From contig NZ_JTHE03000028.1 of the NCBI RefSeq assembly GCF_000817775.3, positions 8,693 to 65,170 of the forward strand: a stretch of 56,478 bases of DNA, in the 5' to 3' direction. Shown in pieces: positions 7,802 to 15,415 of this stretch (the stretch's first letter is position 1; every line of letters begins with the position of its first letter). The notes below the pieces were generated by a model, which saw only the letters and a list, made by a program, of their open reading frames with translations, was not told the DNA's origin and ran no database searches. The stretch comes from Lyngbya confervoides BDU141951 (GTDB taxonomy: Bacteria; Cyanobacteriota; Cyanobacteriia; Thermosynechococcales; Thermosynechococcaceae). The translations under genes and the position numbers were made by a program.

Positions 7802-8448
7802 GCTTCACCTCCCATCTGTAGATTGGGCGCACCACCGCTTGGGTCCACAGCGGCCGAGGACGCCGGAGAGGGTGAGACCGAGGCCTCAGGGAAAACCTGC
7901 ACCAAACGCACCCCTTGCGGGGACAACTGCGGATCTAGCAGTTCAGCCAACCGCTGCACTCGAACCTGGCACTGGTAAGACGCTGAGTCTGAGGGGCCAT
8001 CCGAGGCCTCCCCCTCCGGTAACCGCACCAAAGTGGCATGAACCTCTCGCTTGCGCAGGGCCGATTGTAAATCCTGGATCTGGCTGAAGGGCACCAGTTC
8101 CAGACGCAGATGATGGCTTGAAATTGCCTGCTGCATGGTTGTGATCAGCTGCTGACCTTCTTGCGTCTGGGCCAGGGACGCTTGCCCTTCGGTTTCTAAA
8201 ATCCCAAGCTGCATTCTCAACGAAGATCGCACAGCAATCGCATAGAGGGTAATCGAGAGCATCGTCCCCACCAGCGCCTCGGTTAGGGCCACATCCGCGG
8301 CTCCAAATAGGGCATAGACCAAGGCCGCCACCGCCCCGAGAATTCCGCGAATCACCAGAGCATGGTAGGGATTGGTCTGCACCAGTAGCAAGCTTGCGGT
8401 CAGGGGCATCAAGGCCGCGATCGCCAGAATGTAAACCTCCTCAGTCAT
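7798..8448 (-). CDS. DUF4040 / MrpA-C-terminal (MbhD-like) subunit with soluble tail
   Basis: 216 residues. The first 75 form about three helices with FGAADVALTEALVGTMLSITLYAIAV, the DUF4040 signature that in classical systems lies near the C-terminus of MrpA. The rest is a soluble domain of about 130 residues (RMQLGILE...LVQVFPEA), less usual for this small subunit. GGAGGGCAAA lies before ATG 8448. It overlaps mrpG by 8 bp upstream and mrpB by 4 bp downstream. It supplies only a fragment of MrpA; the NuoL-like part is not in the cluster. Confidence 0.8.
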   Translation of the reverse strand: MTEEVYILAIAALMPLTASLLLVQTNPYHALVIRGILGAVAALVYALFGAADVALTEALVGTMLSITLYAIAVRSSLRMQLGILETEGQASLAQTQEGQQLITTMQQAISSHHLRLELVPFSQIQDLQSALRKREVHATLVRLPEGEASDGPSDSASYQCQVRVQRLAELLDPQLSPQGVRLVQVFPEASVSPSPASSAAVDPSGGAPNLQMGGEA

Positions 8449-8719
8449 TTTGCCCTCCAGAACTGGAACAGTAGGCCAGAACGTAGCCCAAAACCGTATT
8501 CCAAATCGCCAGGGAAAGGATCGCCAAGAGGAGCAACGGCCATTCCCGCGAAATTTTAAGCAACAGCCCTGTAATAATACTCATCGATCCCAGGGTATCG
8601 GCAACGGAAAGACTGTGCAGCTTAAAGAGCACCGAACGACGGCCCAAAATGGGAAGCGTGCCCCAGAGCCAAAACAGCAGCCCCCCGCCAATACAGACAT
8701 CGCTAAACCCTTCAATCAT
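8441..8719 (-). CDS. MrpG/MnhG-type antiporter subunit
   Basis: 92 residues, three helices. The stretch GTLPILGRRSVLFKLHSLSVADTLGSM matches the MnhG/MrpG pattern of a cytoplasmic loop with LHxLSxADTLG. Length is normal. It overlaps mrpF by 4 bp (ATGA-type junction) and the DUF4040 gene by 8 bp, so translation is coupled. It is an accessory membrane subunit of the Mrp complex. Confidence 0.8.
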   Translation of the reverse strand: MIEGFSDVCIGGGLLFWLWGTLPILGRRSVLFKLHSLSVADTLGSMSIITGLLLKISREWPLLLLAILSLAIWNTVLGYVLAYCSSSGGQND

Positions 8720-8967
8720 GCTTCGTTCATCCGTCTGAGAATATGGGCCAAAAGCATCAAGGCGGCATTGCCGACGCTGAGAATCAGCACTCCCACCACG
8801 CCAATCATCCAGTCATCGCGCAGCACAGAAATGACCAGAATCATCACTGAGGTCTTGGTGGCAATACTGGCAAAGGCCAGCATTTTAGGCCAAATGCTCT
8901 GACTGCGACAGGCCTCTGCGATGGGAATCAGCAGAATTAAAATCATGGCAAGCAGAACCCAGTTCAT
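8716..8967 (-). CDS. MrpF/MnhF-type antiporter subunit
   Basis: 83 residues with three hydrophobic helices, about 3-19, 32-48 and 54-75. Its position between MrpE- and MrpG-like genes and its size fit MnhF/MrpF. The sequence motif itself is weak (SIATKTSVMILVISVLRDDWMIGVVGVLIL, shortened here to its key part). Start and stop overlap the neighbours by 4 bp each. Confidence 0.72.
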   Translation of the reverse strand: MNWVLLAMILILLIPIAEACRSQSIWPKMLAFASIATKTSVMILVISVLRDDWMIGVVGVLILSVGNAALMLLAHILRRMNEA

Positions 8968-9359
8968 GGGGCATTTCTCCGGGTAACGCGATGAACCTCA
9001 TACCAGCCGTCTTCCTGATATTGGGTGACGATGGACTTGGGCGTAAAAGTAATCAGAAAAATATCCAGGAAAATCAGCCCCGGAGTCCGATTCGGCTTGA
9101 CCCGCTCTCGAACCATTTTTTCGTGGCGATGGGGACGCAGGATCATCTCAATGGCCTCGATGTAGGCGACGGGAATGGCAATCAGAATGTCCCAGGCAAC
9201 CCGCAGGCCATCTTTGAGCACGCCGGGAGCCGTAGCGCGACGCGGTAAAAGCAGCGCAATGGCTACCCCAATAATGATATTGGCAGGACTCAAATCCGCG
9301 GTGAGCAGGAACCAAATGGTGAGCCGCAGAGCAATATCGAGAAAGCCAATCATGCCCAC
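8964..9359 (-). CDS. MrpE/MnhE-type antiporter subunit
   Basis: 131 residues: two or three N-terminal helices (LDIALRLTIWFLLTADLS, NIIIGVAIALLLP) and then a basic soluble part (RPHRHEKMVRERVKPNRTPGL). MnhE proteins have this layout, though usually near 160 residues, so this one is short. The start overlaps the mrpD end by 10 bp and the stop overlaps mrpF by 4 bp. Its role is assembly or support of the antiporter complex. Confidence 0.78.
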   Translation of the reverse strand: MGMIGFLDIALRLTIWFLLTADLSPANIIIGVAIALLLPRRATAPGVLKDGLRVAWDILIAIPVAYIEAIEMILRPHRHEKMVRERVKPNRTPGLIFLDIFLITFTPKSIVTQYQEDGWYEVHRVTRRNAP

Positions 9360-10777
9360 ATCATCCAGAAAAGTAAGGACAACACCACAATCATCATGCC
9401 AATCAGGTGATCAAAGCGCTCCAGCAGCCGGGGGAGGCGCACGCTCAGCCGTCTGAAAACCAAGCCATAGGCGAGCCAACCCAACCCAATCGTGATCAGC
9501 GGCTTGAGGGTACTGGTCAGGGTATAGGCCTCATAGTAAACCCCGTTGGCCAGAATTAATCCCCCCAGCAAAACGGCCATCGCCGGCCAGAAGCCTGGTT
9601 TGAGGTCTGCCTCGCCACCGTGGGGCAGGAAAATAAATTTAGCAAAGGAAATCGCCGTCCCAAAGGCGGCAATATTCATCCCAATTCCCTGCCAGGGGAG
9701 CAGATTTTTGAGCGTTAAAACCTTGGCCCCAAACCCGGCCAGCAGCGGAAACCCCGAAATGGAAAAGCTGGCGATCGCCAGGGCGATCCAGAGGGGTAGA
9801 GCAATGGGCGTGTGCTTGAGCACCTTAAAATCGCGGCTGGGGAGGTTCCCCGCCACCAGAAAGAGCGCAGCCTTCACCAAGCCATGGGTGAGGGCGTAAA
9901 ACCCGCCCACCTCAGGGGCCGCCAGCACAAACCCCAACTGGGACACCGTATGAAAGGCCAGCATTCGTTTGCTGTCCTTGGAAAAAACGGCATAGCCCAC
10001 TCCCAGCAGCGCCGTGGCCACCCCAAATCCCCGAATCAACGGGTCGAGGTCAGGCACCATCAGGGCAAAGCGCACCAGCGGAAACACACCGGTTTTCACC
10101 ACCACCCCGGAGAGCATCGCCGACACCGGAGTTTCTGCTTCTGCGTGGGTTAGCGGTAGCCACAGCCCTGAGATGAAGATGCCTCCCTTGCTGAGTAGGC
10201 CAATTAAAATAAGGGCGATCGCCTCGTTGGAAGCATTCTGGAGTCCGCTAAAGGCAAAGGACTGGTTCTCTTGATACACCAGCACCGTCCCCAGCAGAAA
10301 AAACAGCATGGCCGTATTGCTGACAAACAGATAGCGTAACCCCACCCAAATGGATCTTTCGCTGCGGGGATAGGCCAACATCAGAAATGCCGCAATGCCG
10401 ATCACCTCTAGGGCCACGTACAGACTCATCAAATCGGCGCAGATAAACACCGCGTTGACACTGCCGTGCAGCAAAATCGTCTGAGTGTAGAAAAAGGTAT
10501 TGTCCTCGCGCCCCCAGCAGTAAAGAATCACCGCCAGGGTCACCAGGGCATTGGTGACAATAAAAAAGCCGCTGAGGGCATCGACCTGCAGCGTCACCCC
10601 AAAGCGATCGATGAGCTGCAGGCTCAGGGAGGTCGAAGTTAGCAAGGGAATCATCCCGTAGCCCAAGGAGGCAATGGCCACTCCCAGAGCCAGGCTGCGG
10701 TCCAGGCGGGGCAGCAGATAAATGCTGAACCCCACCCAAAAGGGCAGCGCAATCCAAACAATCGTCAGGGCAGTCAT
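9350..10777 (-). CDS. MrpD/MnhD-type subunit (proton-translocating NuoN/M-like)
   Basis: 475 residues with about 14 helices. It is of the Proton_antipo_M type: MSLYVALEVIGIAAFLML, LIGLLSKGGIFISGLWLPLTHAEAETPVSAMLSG (in parts), VVVKTGVFPLVRF, and MLAFHTVSQLGFVL followed by a helix with HGLVKAALFLVAG. The conserved glutamate in ALE and the lysines in SKGG and VKTG, used in proton transfer in this fold, are present. It is the only large antiporter-like subunit in the cluster. The start overlaps mrpC by 4 bp. Confidence 0.88.
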   Translation of the reverse strand: MTALTIVWIALPFWVGFSIYLLPRLDRSLALGVAIASLGYGMIPLLTSTSLSLQLIDRFGVTLQVDALSGFFIVTNALVTLAVILYCWGREDNTFFYTQTILLHGSVNAVFICADLMSLYVALEVIGIAAFLMLAYPRSERSIWVGLRYLFVSNTAMLFFLLGTVLVYQENQSFAFSGLQNASNEAIALILIGLLSKGGIFISGLWLPLTHAEAETPVSAMLSGVVVKTGVFPLVRFALMVPDLDPLIRGFGVATALLGVGYAVFSKDSKRMLAFHTVSQLGFVLAAPEVGGFYALTHGLVKAALFLVAGNLPSRDFKVLKHTPIALPLWIALAIASFSISGFPLLAGFGAKVLTLKNLLPWQGIGMNIAAFGTAISFAKFIFLPHGGEADLKPGFWPAMAVLLGGLILANGVYYEAYTLTSTLKPLITIGLGWLAYGLVFRRLSVRLPRLLERFDHLIGMMIVVLSLLFWMMWA

Positions 10778-11115
10778 GGCGTGTAGTGCTGCTCGATATC
10801 GCGGCTGTCCAAGGTGGGATTATCCCGCGCCAGTTTCATCACCGCCACCAGCATCAGGGCCTGAATTGAAAATCCAATCACAATGGCTGTGAGGATCACA
10901 GCCTGGGGCACGGGGTCTGCATAGGCCACGTTCTCCTGAGACCCAGCAATGGGCGTAAAAAGGCCGCTCCGAGAAGCCACCAGCACGTAGAAGGCAATCA
11001 CCCCCGTGCTCATGACGTCCATCGCGATAATTTTCATCATTAAGTTTTTTTTCAAAATGATTCCGAAAAATCCGCATAGGATCGTGGCAAAGATAAATGC
11101 CTCTAGAACGGCCAT
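10774..11115 (-). CDS. MrpC/MnhC-type (NuoK-like) antiporter subunit
   Basis: 113 residues from ATG 11115, chosen because GGAGG lies 9 nt upstream; an open frame continues a few codons further but would overlap the previous gene. Three helices as in NuoK/MnhC, with the pattern KKNLMMKIIAMDVMSTGVIAFYVL and DPVPQAVILTAIVIGFSIQALML. The latter is the classical MnhC signature (DPxPQALVLTAIVI). It starts 4 bp after the stop of the CPA2 antiporter gene. Confidence 0.85.
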   Translation of the reverse strand: MAVLEAFIFATILCGFFGIILKKNLMMKIIAMDVMSTGVIAFYVLVASRSGLFTPIAGSQENVAYADPVPQAVILTAIVIGFSIQALMLVAVMKLARDNPTLDSRDIEQHYTP

Positions 11116-11119
11116 CGGT

Positions 11120-12544
11120 CTAATCCTCCAAGCGCACAAGCTCTACCCCAGGGGTAACTTCCTCAACGGCCAGCTCATTCTCCCGCGATTGGAAGGCCCA
11201 CTGCAAGAGGGGCGGAGCCAGGAAGGTCGTGAGAATGACCATGACAATAATGGCAGCTTCCAGGGGCTTACTGAGCACCCCGCTAGCTGTACCGATTCCG
11301 GCGAAGACCAGACCCACCTCCCCGCGGGGAATCATGCCGGCCCCAATGGCAAAGCGGTTAATCCCCGGTTGCCCAAAGACGGCCCACCCCGTTACGAGCT
11401 TGCCAACAATGGCGATGGCAATTAGAAATGCGGCCAATCCTAAGCCAGCGCGATTGTCTGCCACCGCAGGGTTAAGCACGCTCAAGTCGGCCTTAGCCCC
11501 CACCGACACAAAAAAGATCGGCACCAGCAGGTCAGCGATGGGCATCACCTGCTGATCGAGCTCCTTGCGTTTATCTGTTTCATCGAGGACCAGGCCTGCG
11601 GCAAAGGCACCCAGAATCGCTTCCAGATGAATCGTGCTTGCCAAGATGGCCATGACCAATGCAAAGGTACAGGCCGGAATCAGCAGCGCTCCGCGCGTTT
11701 GCAGCCGCTCGGCAATGGATTCAAAGCTTTTGTTAAAAAACTGTCCCAGCAGAATGGCTCCCAGCAAAAACCCGGTGGCGCTCAGGATCAAGTAGGCCAC
11801 GTTGAGCAGGTCCACTTCCCCGGTTTTGGCAAGGCTAGCCACCACTGCCAAAACAATAATCCCCAACACGTCATCAATCACCGCGGCCCCGACAATAATC
11901 TGTCCCTCCCGCGACTTGAGATGTCCCAGCTCCGAGAGGACTTTGGACGTAATGCCGATACTGGTCGCGGTCAGGGCGGCTCCGGCAAAGATGGCGGGAA
12001 TAACGGGCACGTGGAAGAGGGCAATCAGCCCTAAGGTGCCCAGGGCAAAGGGCGCGCTCACACCCACCACGGCCACCACCGCTGCCTGGTATCCCACCTT
12101 CCCCAGTTCACGCAGGTCAGACTCTAGACCAATCTCAAACAGCAGCACAATCACCCCTAGCTCAGCGAGGACGGAGATCACCTCGCTCTGGCTCTCGAAG
12201 ATGGTCGCGATCGCCTCTGGGGTGAGGTGTCCCAGCCACTGCACCAGGGTCATGAGCTGAGAATCACCTGCAGCGGCGCCATTTTCAGGAAATACCAGCA
12301 GGTGCAGCGCCGAAACCCCGATCACCACGCCCCCCACCAGTTCTCCCAGCACCGGAGGTAAATTAAATCGCTTGGACAGCTCCCCTCCCAGCTTACTGGT
12401 GAGGTAAACCACCACGAGACTGAGCAAAACACCAATCAACACAAAGGGGGCCGTATCCGCCGCTGGCACCGTGGCCAATGGCGAGGGCAATCCCCATGGA
12501 ATTGCGCTGATAGACGGAAACTGTAACTCAGTTGCAGTCAGCAT
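11120..12544 (-). CDS. CPA2-family Na+/H+ (cation:proton) antiporter, NhaS3-like
   Basis: 474 residues from ATG 12544 (GAGG 9 nt upstream; the TTG at 12559 is less likely). It has about 12 helices of the Na_H_Exchanger type: LPPVLGELVGGVVIG, LAELGVIVLLFEIGLESDL, and the ion-binding helix with VGAAVIDDVLGIIVLA, whose twin aspartates are the cation/proton site. FFVSVGAKADL and MIPRGEVGLVFAGIG complete the family pattern. It resembles the cyanobacterial NhaS3 group. It is the head of the Mrp operon, which implies a joint role in Na+/H+ balance. Confidence 0.85.
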   Translation of the reverse strand: MLTATELQFPSISAIPWGLPSPLATVPAADTAPFVLIGVLLSLVVVYLTSKLGGELSKRFNLPPVLGELVGGVVIGVSALHLLVFPENGAAAGDSQLMTLVQWLGHLTPEAIATIFESQSEVISVLAELGVIVLLFEIGLESDLRELGKVGYQAAVVAVVGVSAPFALGTLGLIALFHVPVIPAIFAGAALTATSIGITSKVLSELGHLKSREGQIIVGAAVIDDVLGIIVLAVVASLAKTGEVDLLNVAYLILSATGFLLGAILLGQFFNKSFESIAERLQTRGALLIPACTFALVMAILASTIHLEAILGAFAAGLVLDETDKRKELDQQVMPIADLLVPIFFVSVGAKADLSVLNPAVADNRAGLGLAAFLIAIAIVGKLVTGWAVFGQPGINRFAIGAGMIPRGEVGLVFAGIGTASGVLSKPLEAAIIVMVILTTFLAPPLLQWAFQSRENELAVEEVTPGVELVRLED

Positions 12545-12657
12545 GATCAATACCCTCAAACAACCTCATGCAAATCTTTATGCAAATCTTTGGACAAACT
12601 CTGTTGTGAGCGGTTGACTGCCTCGCTCCTCCTCTGGTTTTGGCGGTTTACGATCCT

Positions 12658-12867
12658 TTAAGGACGCAAACATCGGGCCTGCACCCAGCCCAAAACCAGC
12701 ACCTCCAACCCCAACTGGGCCGAGGCAGGGGCGATGGCAAACCCCCAGAGACCCGAAAAAACGCTCGCACCGTAGATAGAAAGTCCGTAAACCTGATCAA
12801 TTCGGCTTACGCCCTTCCCTAGCAGCACCAGCCCACAGGCCGCAACCACAAACAGAAACCACGCCAT
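12658..12867 (-). CDS. Small two-helix membrane protein upstream of the antiporter operon
   Basis: 69 residues from ATG 12867, which has a strong GGAGGAG 6 nt upstream; the open frame continues upstream but without a ribosome site. Two hydrophobic segments (about 2-17 and 30-58) are joined by the polar stretch GKGVSRIDQVYG. No family recognised. It ends 113 bp before the antiporter gene on the same strand, so co-transcription with the Mrp operon is plausible. Confidence 0.6.
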   Translation of the reverse strand: MAWFLFVVAACGLVLLGKGVSRIDQVYGLSIYGASVFSGLWGFAIAPASAQLGLEVLVLGWVQARCLRP

Positions 12868-12924
12868 TTGCTTCTCCTCCCCTGGATAAATCCTGGATGT
12901 CCACCGATGGCTTTCATAGAAATC

Positions 12925-12940
12925 AATCAATAAATTGATT
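12925..12940. promoter_or_regulatory. Perfect inverted repeat AATCAAT-AA-ATTGATT
   Basis: A 7-bp perfect dyad with a 2-bp spacer lies 58 bp upstream of the small membrane protein gene that heads the Mrp operon. It sits in an AT-rich stretch that contrasts with the surrounding GC-rich DNA. Position and symmetry fit a repressor or activator operator; no regulator is identified. Confidence 0.4.
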
Positions 12941-13193
12941 ATCTACTATTGAATTATATAAAAGCATAGATCTTTGTCTTTATGATCTCCAGGGCCTGAA
13001 CATTCCTAATGGCTCTAATAAGCCGAGATAATTTGGGAAGCATTCCGAAAGGCCGACGTTCCAGACGCGATGCCCCCCAGAATGGACCTAAGCCTCAGGC
13101 TTGCAAGCGGCGCCTTTAACAAATCTCCCTGGGACCCTTTAAGGAAACCCAGATAGAATGAGAATGCTTGAAACCCGCTGGGGAGGCAATGCC

Positions 13194-13757
13194 ATGGTGT
13201 ACGTTTGCGATATCAGCACAGGGCAAAAACTGTATCTCACCTTTCAAGGTGAACAAACCACGGTGATTTCAATCCTGAGCGCGCCGGGGCAGCAGCAGCA
13301 GTCGAGCCAGTCCTTCCGGACCGGAGCCTGGACTGAGCCACCCCAAGTTCTGCGATCGCCCCAGGGCATCTTCATCACGCTACAAACGGCGCAAGGTCCC
13401 CGAGTGATTCAGGTGCAAGGACAAACCCTCCAGGCCGCCTCATCGCTGCCGCCGCTCCAGCAGGCTGAACAGATTCAGCTAACGGAAGCGGCCACGATGC
13501 CAGGACTCTCCGAAATCCCTCCCTTGGAGCCGCTGCCGCCCATGACTCCCCTGCCCGCGATGCCGCCCCTACAAATGGGCAACATGAGCCTCAAGCCCAT
13601 GGAAATGCGCATGGGCAATATGGAAATGCGTATGGGACAACCCCTGACTCCGGCAGCGCAGACGGGGCCCCGGCGTAATTTTTGCTCACAATGTGGTGCC
13701 CCGGTCCAACCCAGCGATCGCTTTTGTTCTAGCTGTGGCCACCAGTTTGATCCTTAG
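13194..13757 (+). CDS. Zinc-ribbon protein with Pro/Met-rich linker
   Basis: 187 residues from ATG 13194, chosen because GGAGG lies 7 nt upstream; the ATG at 13158 has none. The N-terminal 80 residues are a small beta-rich domain (MVYVCDISTGQKLYLTFQGEQTTV). A linker rich in proline and methionine follows (LPPMTPLPAMPPLQMGNMS, MEMRMGNMEMRMG). The C-terminus is a double-cysteine zinc ribbon, C-x2-C-x(11)-C-x2-C (FCSQCGAPVQPSDRFCSSCGHQF). Function unknown. It is followed 15 bp later by the DUF1460 gene and probably shares its transcript. Confidence 0.75.
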   Translation: MVYVCDISTGQKLYLTFQGEQTTVISILSAPGQQQQSSQSFRTGAWTEPPQVLRSPQGIFITLQTAQGPRVIQVQGQTLQAASSLPPLQQAEQIQLTEAATMPGLSEIPPLEPLPPMTPLPAMPPLQMGNMSLKPMEMRMGNMEMRMGQPLTPAAQTGPRRNFCSQCGAPVQPSDRFCSSCGHQFDP

Positions 13758-13772
13758 GGCCGGGGAGAGAAA

Positions 13773-14774
13773 ATGCTCAGAACAATCAGCCTCTGGGGGC
13801 TCACGGCAGCATTTAGCCTGGGGGTTCTCCCCATCTCGGCGGCCCATCGGCCTCGCATCAGTGCAGGGTCCATAGCCCGCCAGACTCCTCAGCGATCGGC
13901 TGGAATCTGGCTGCCGAGGGGGATGATCCAGTCCCGTACTGCTCCCCTTGCCTCCGTCCTAACGGCCCGCGATCGCCAGCAGTTTGACCAGATCATGGCC
14001 ACAGCACAGCAGCAGCGGATCTCCGCGCAGCCCTACGGTCAAATTTTGCAGCACTTTGCTATGCAGCTGCTCGGACGCCCCTATCAGGCGGGGCTGTTAG
14101 ACCAGTCCTCAGCGGAACCCCTCGTGGTTTCCCTCACCCAGTTCGACTGCGTGCTGTTTGTGGAGACGGTGCTGGCCCTAGCCCAAAGCTTCGTGAGCGC
14201 CCCAGCCCGCCCTTCCGCCGAGGTATTCACGCAAGCGATCGCATCCCATCGTTATCGCCAGGGGCAGCGGCAGGGATATTGCAGCCGGTTACACTATTTT
14301 TCAGACTGGATTGAGGACAATCAGCAACGGGGGCAGGTGCAAAACTTAACGCGCCAGTTCGGGGGGCGATCGCACCCCACCCCACTCCAGTTCATGAGCC
14401 GTCATCGGCAGCAGTATCCCCAGATCACCGACCCCGACCTCTACAATTGCATTGTGCAGATGGAAGATCGGCTGGCCTCCGTGTCCCGCTTCTACATCCC
14501 CACGCCACAAGTTCGCCAAATTGAGGCGCAGCTCCAGCCTGGCGATATCATTGCCGTCGCGACGGCAGTTCCCTATCTAGATGTCACCCACACGGGTTTG
14601 ATCTATACTGCCCCAACGGGTAAACCGGGTCTAATTCACGCCTCACCCGGCGGGTCCGTTCGACTGGCCCCGGATTTGACTCGCTATCTTCAGCAAGTGG
14701 ACAGCGCCCTGGGGATCATGGTGGCCCGTCCCGTTCCTCCCTCCGCCCCTCGCCCACCCCACCTCGACCCTTAA
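13773..14774 (+). CDS. Exported DUF1460 protein (NlpC/P60-like amidase fold)
   Basis: 333 residues. A signal peptide is visible at 1-24 (ISLWGLTAAFSLGVLPISAAH). The core holds FDCVLFVETVLAL with candidate catalytic Cys126 and DVTHTGLIY with candidate His273, the arrangement of DUF1460 cysteine peptidases or amidases thought to act on cell-wall peptides. HASPGGSVRLAPDL near the end is typical of the family. GGAGAG precedes the ATG. It most likely acts in the periplasm; the substrate is not shown by the sequence. Confidence 0.8.
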   Translation: MLRTISLWGLTAAFSLGVLPISAAHRPRISAGSIARQTPQRSAGIWLPRGMIQSRTAPLASVLTARDRQQFDQIMATAQQQRISAQPYGQILQHFAMQLLGRPYQAGLLDQSSAEPLVVSLTQFDCVLFVETVLALAQSFVSAPARPSAEVFTQAIASHRYRQGQRQGYCSRLHYFSDWIEDNQQRGQVQNLTRQFGGRSHPTPLQFMSRHRQQYPQITDPDLYNCIVQMEDRLASVSRFYIPTPQVRQIEAQLQPGDIIAVATAVPYLDVTHTGLIYTAPTGKPGLIHASPGGSVRLAPDLTRYLQQVDSALGIMVARPVPPSAPRPPHLDP

Positions 14775-14986
14775 GGGACCACCGCGCTCACAGCCGCCGC
14801 ATCTAATCAGCAGAAAGCTCAGCAGAAATTCATCAACCCCTCATACCGCTATCAGCCCTCGGGGCGAAGATATTCATACCGCCGAGATTTCGAGAAGATA
14901 ATCCCAAACAGAGGGTCCAAGAGTCTCCTCCTATCTTTAGGGATCTCGCGAGATTAGAGCATCCCAATCCTGACGAGGAAACACCC

Positions 14987-15316
14987 ATGAAGATCGTTAA
15001 AAGCTATGGTCGTTTTACACTTTTGACCTTAACGACCCTCTCAATCCTGGGAACGGCCACAACGGCTGCCCTGGCTGAGTATACAGTGGTGATCCGAGGA
15101 CCGAACGGAGCAGCCCATGTGGTTCAAGCCGATCATCTTCCTCTGGATGCAAAGATGCGCGTCCCCACTTCTCCCCACACCTTTCCTCGGATTGTAGTGC
15201 GCGGTCCTGGAGGCGCCAGCCACATTACCGCTGAGTCTAAGACGATTCCCAACTATCAAATCATTTCCTATCCGAAGGTCATGGATTCTACCCCCATTGG
15301 CGGCGGATCCAATTAG
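14987..15316 (+). CDS. Small exported protein with an internal duplicated motif
   Basis: 109 residues. A signal peptide ends near residue 30 (TLTTLSILGTATTAALAEY). The mature part repeats one motif: VVIRGPNGAAHVVQAD and, 33 residues later, IVVRGPGGASHITAES. GAGGAA lies 7 nt before ATG 14987. No family is known to me. It is a monocistronic unit closed by the strong hairpin at 15337. Confidence 0.65.
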   Translation: MKIVKSYGRFTLLTLTTLSILGTATTAALAEYTVVIRGPNGAAHVVQADHLPLDAKMRVPTSPHTFPRIVVRGPGGASHITAESKTIPNYQIISYPKVMDSTPIGGGSN

Positions 15317-15336
15317 CCGCAATTCTCCTTCTCCTG

Positions 15337-15367
15337 CTGTCCAACCCTCCCTGGGAGGGTTGGACAG
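15337..15367 (+). terminator. 14-bp perfect hairpin downstream of the small exported protein gene
   Basis: CTGTCCAACCCTCC (15337-15350) pairs perfectly with GGAGGGTTGGACAG (15354-15367) across a 3-nt loop. No T-run follows on either strand, so it is a strong stem acting as terminator or 3' stabiliser and not a textbook intrinsic terminator. It lies 20 bp after the stop codon. Confidence 0.7.
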
Positions 15368-15415
15368 TGCCGCGCCATTGGATAAAATTAAGGCCTTGTA
15401 GTCTCCGCCCCCCCC

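Noticed and set aside
13158-13193. Upstream ATG for the zinc-ribbon protein
   Set aside because: No ribosome site, while ATG 13194 has GGAGG at good distance and starts the conserved text.
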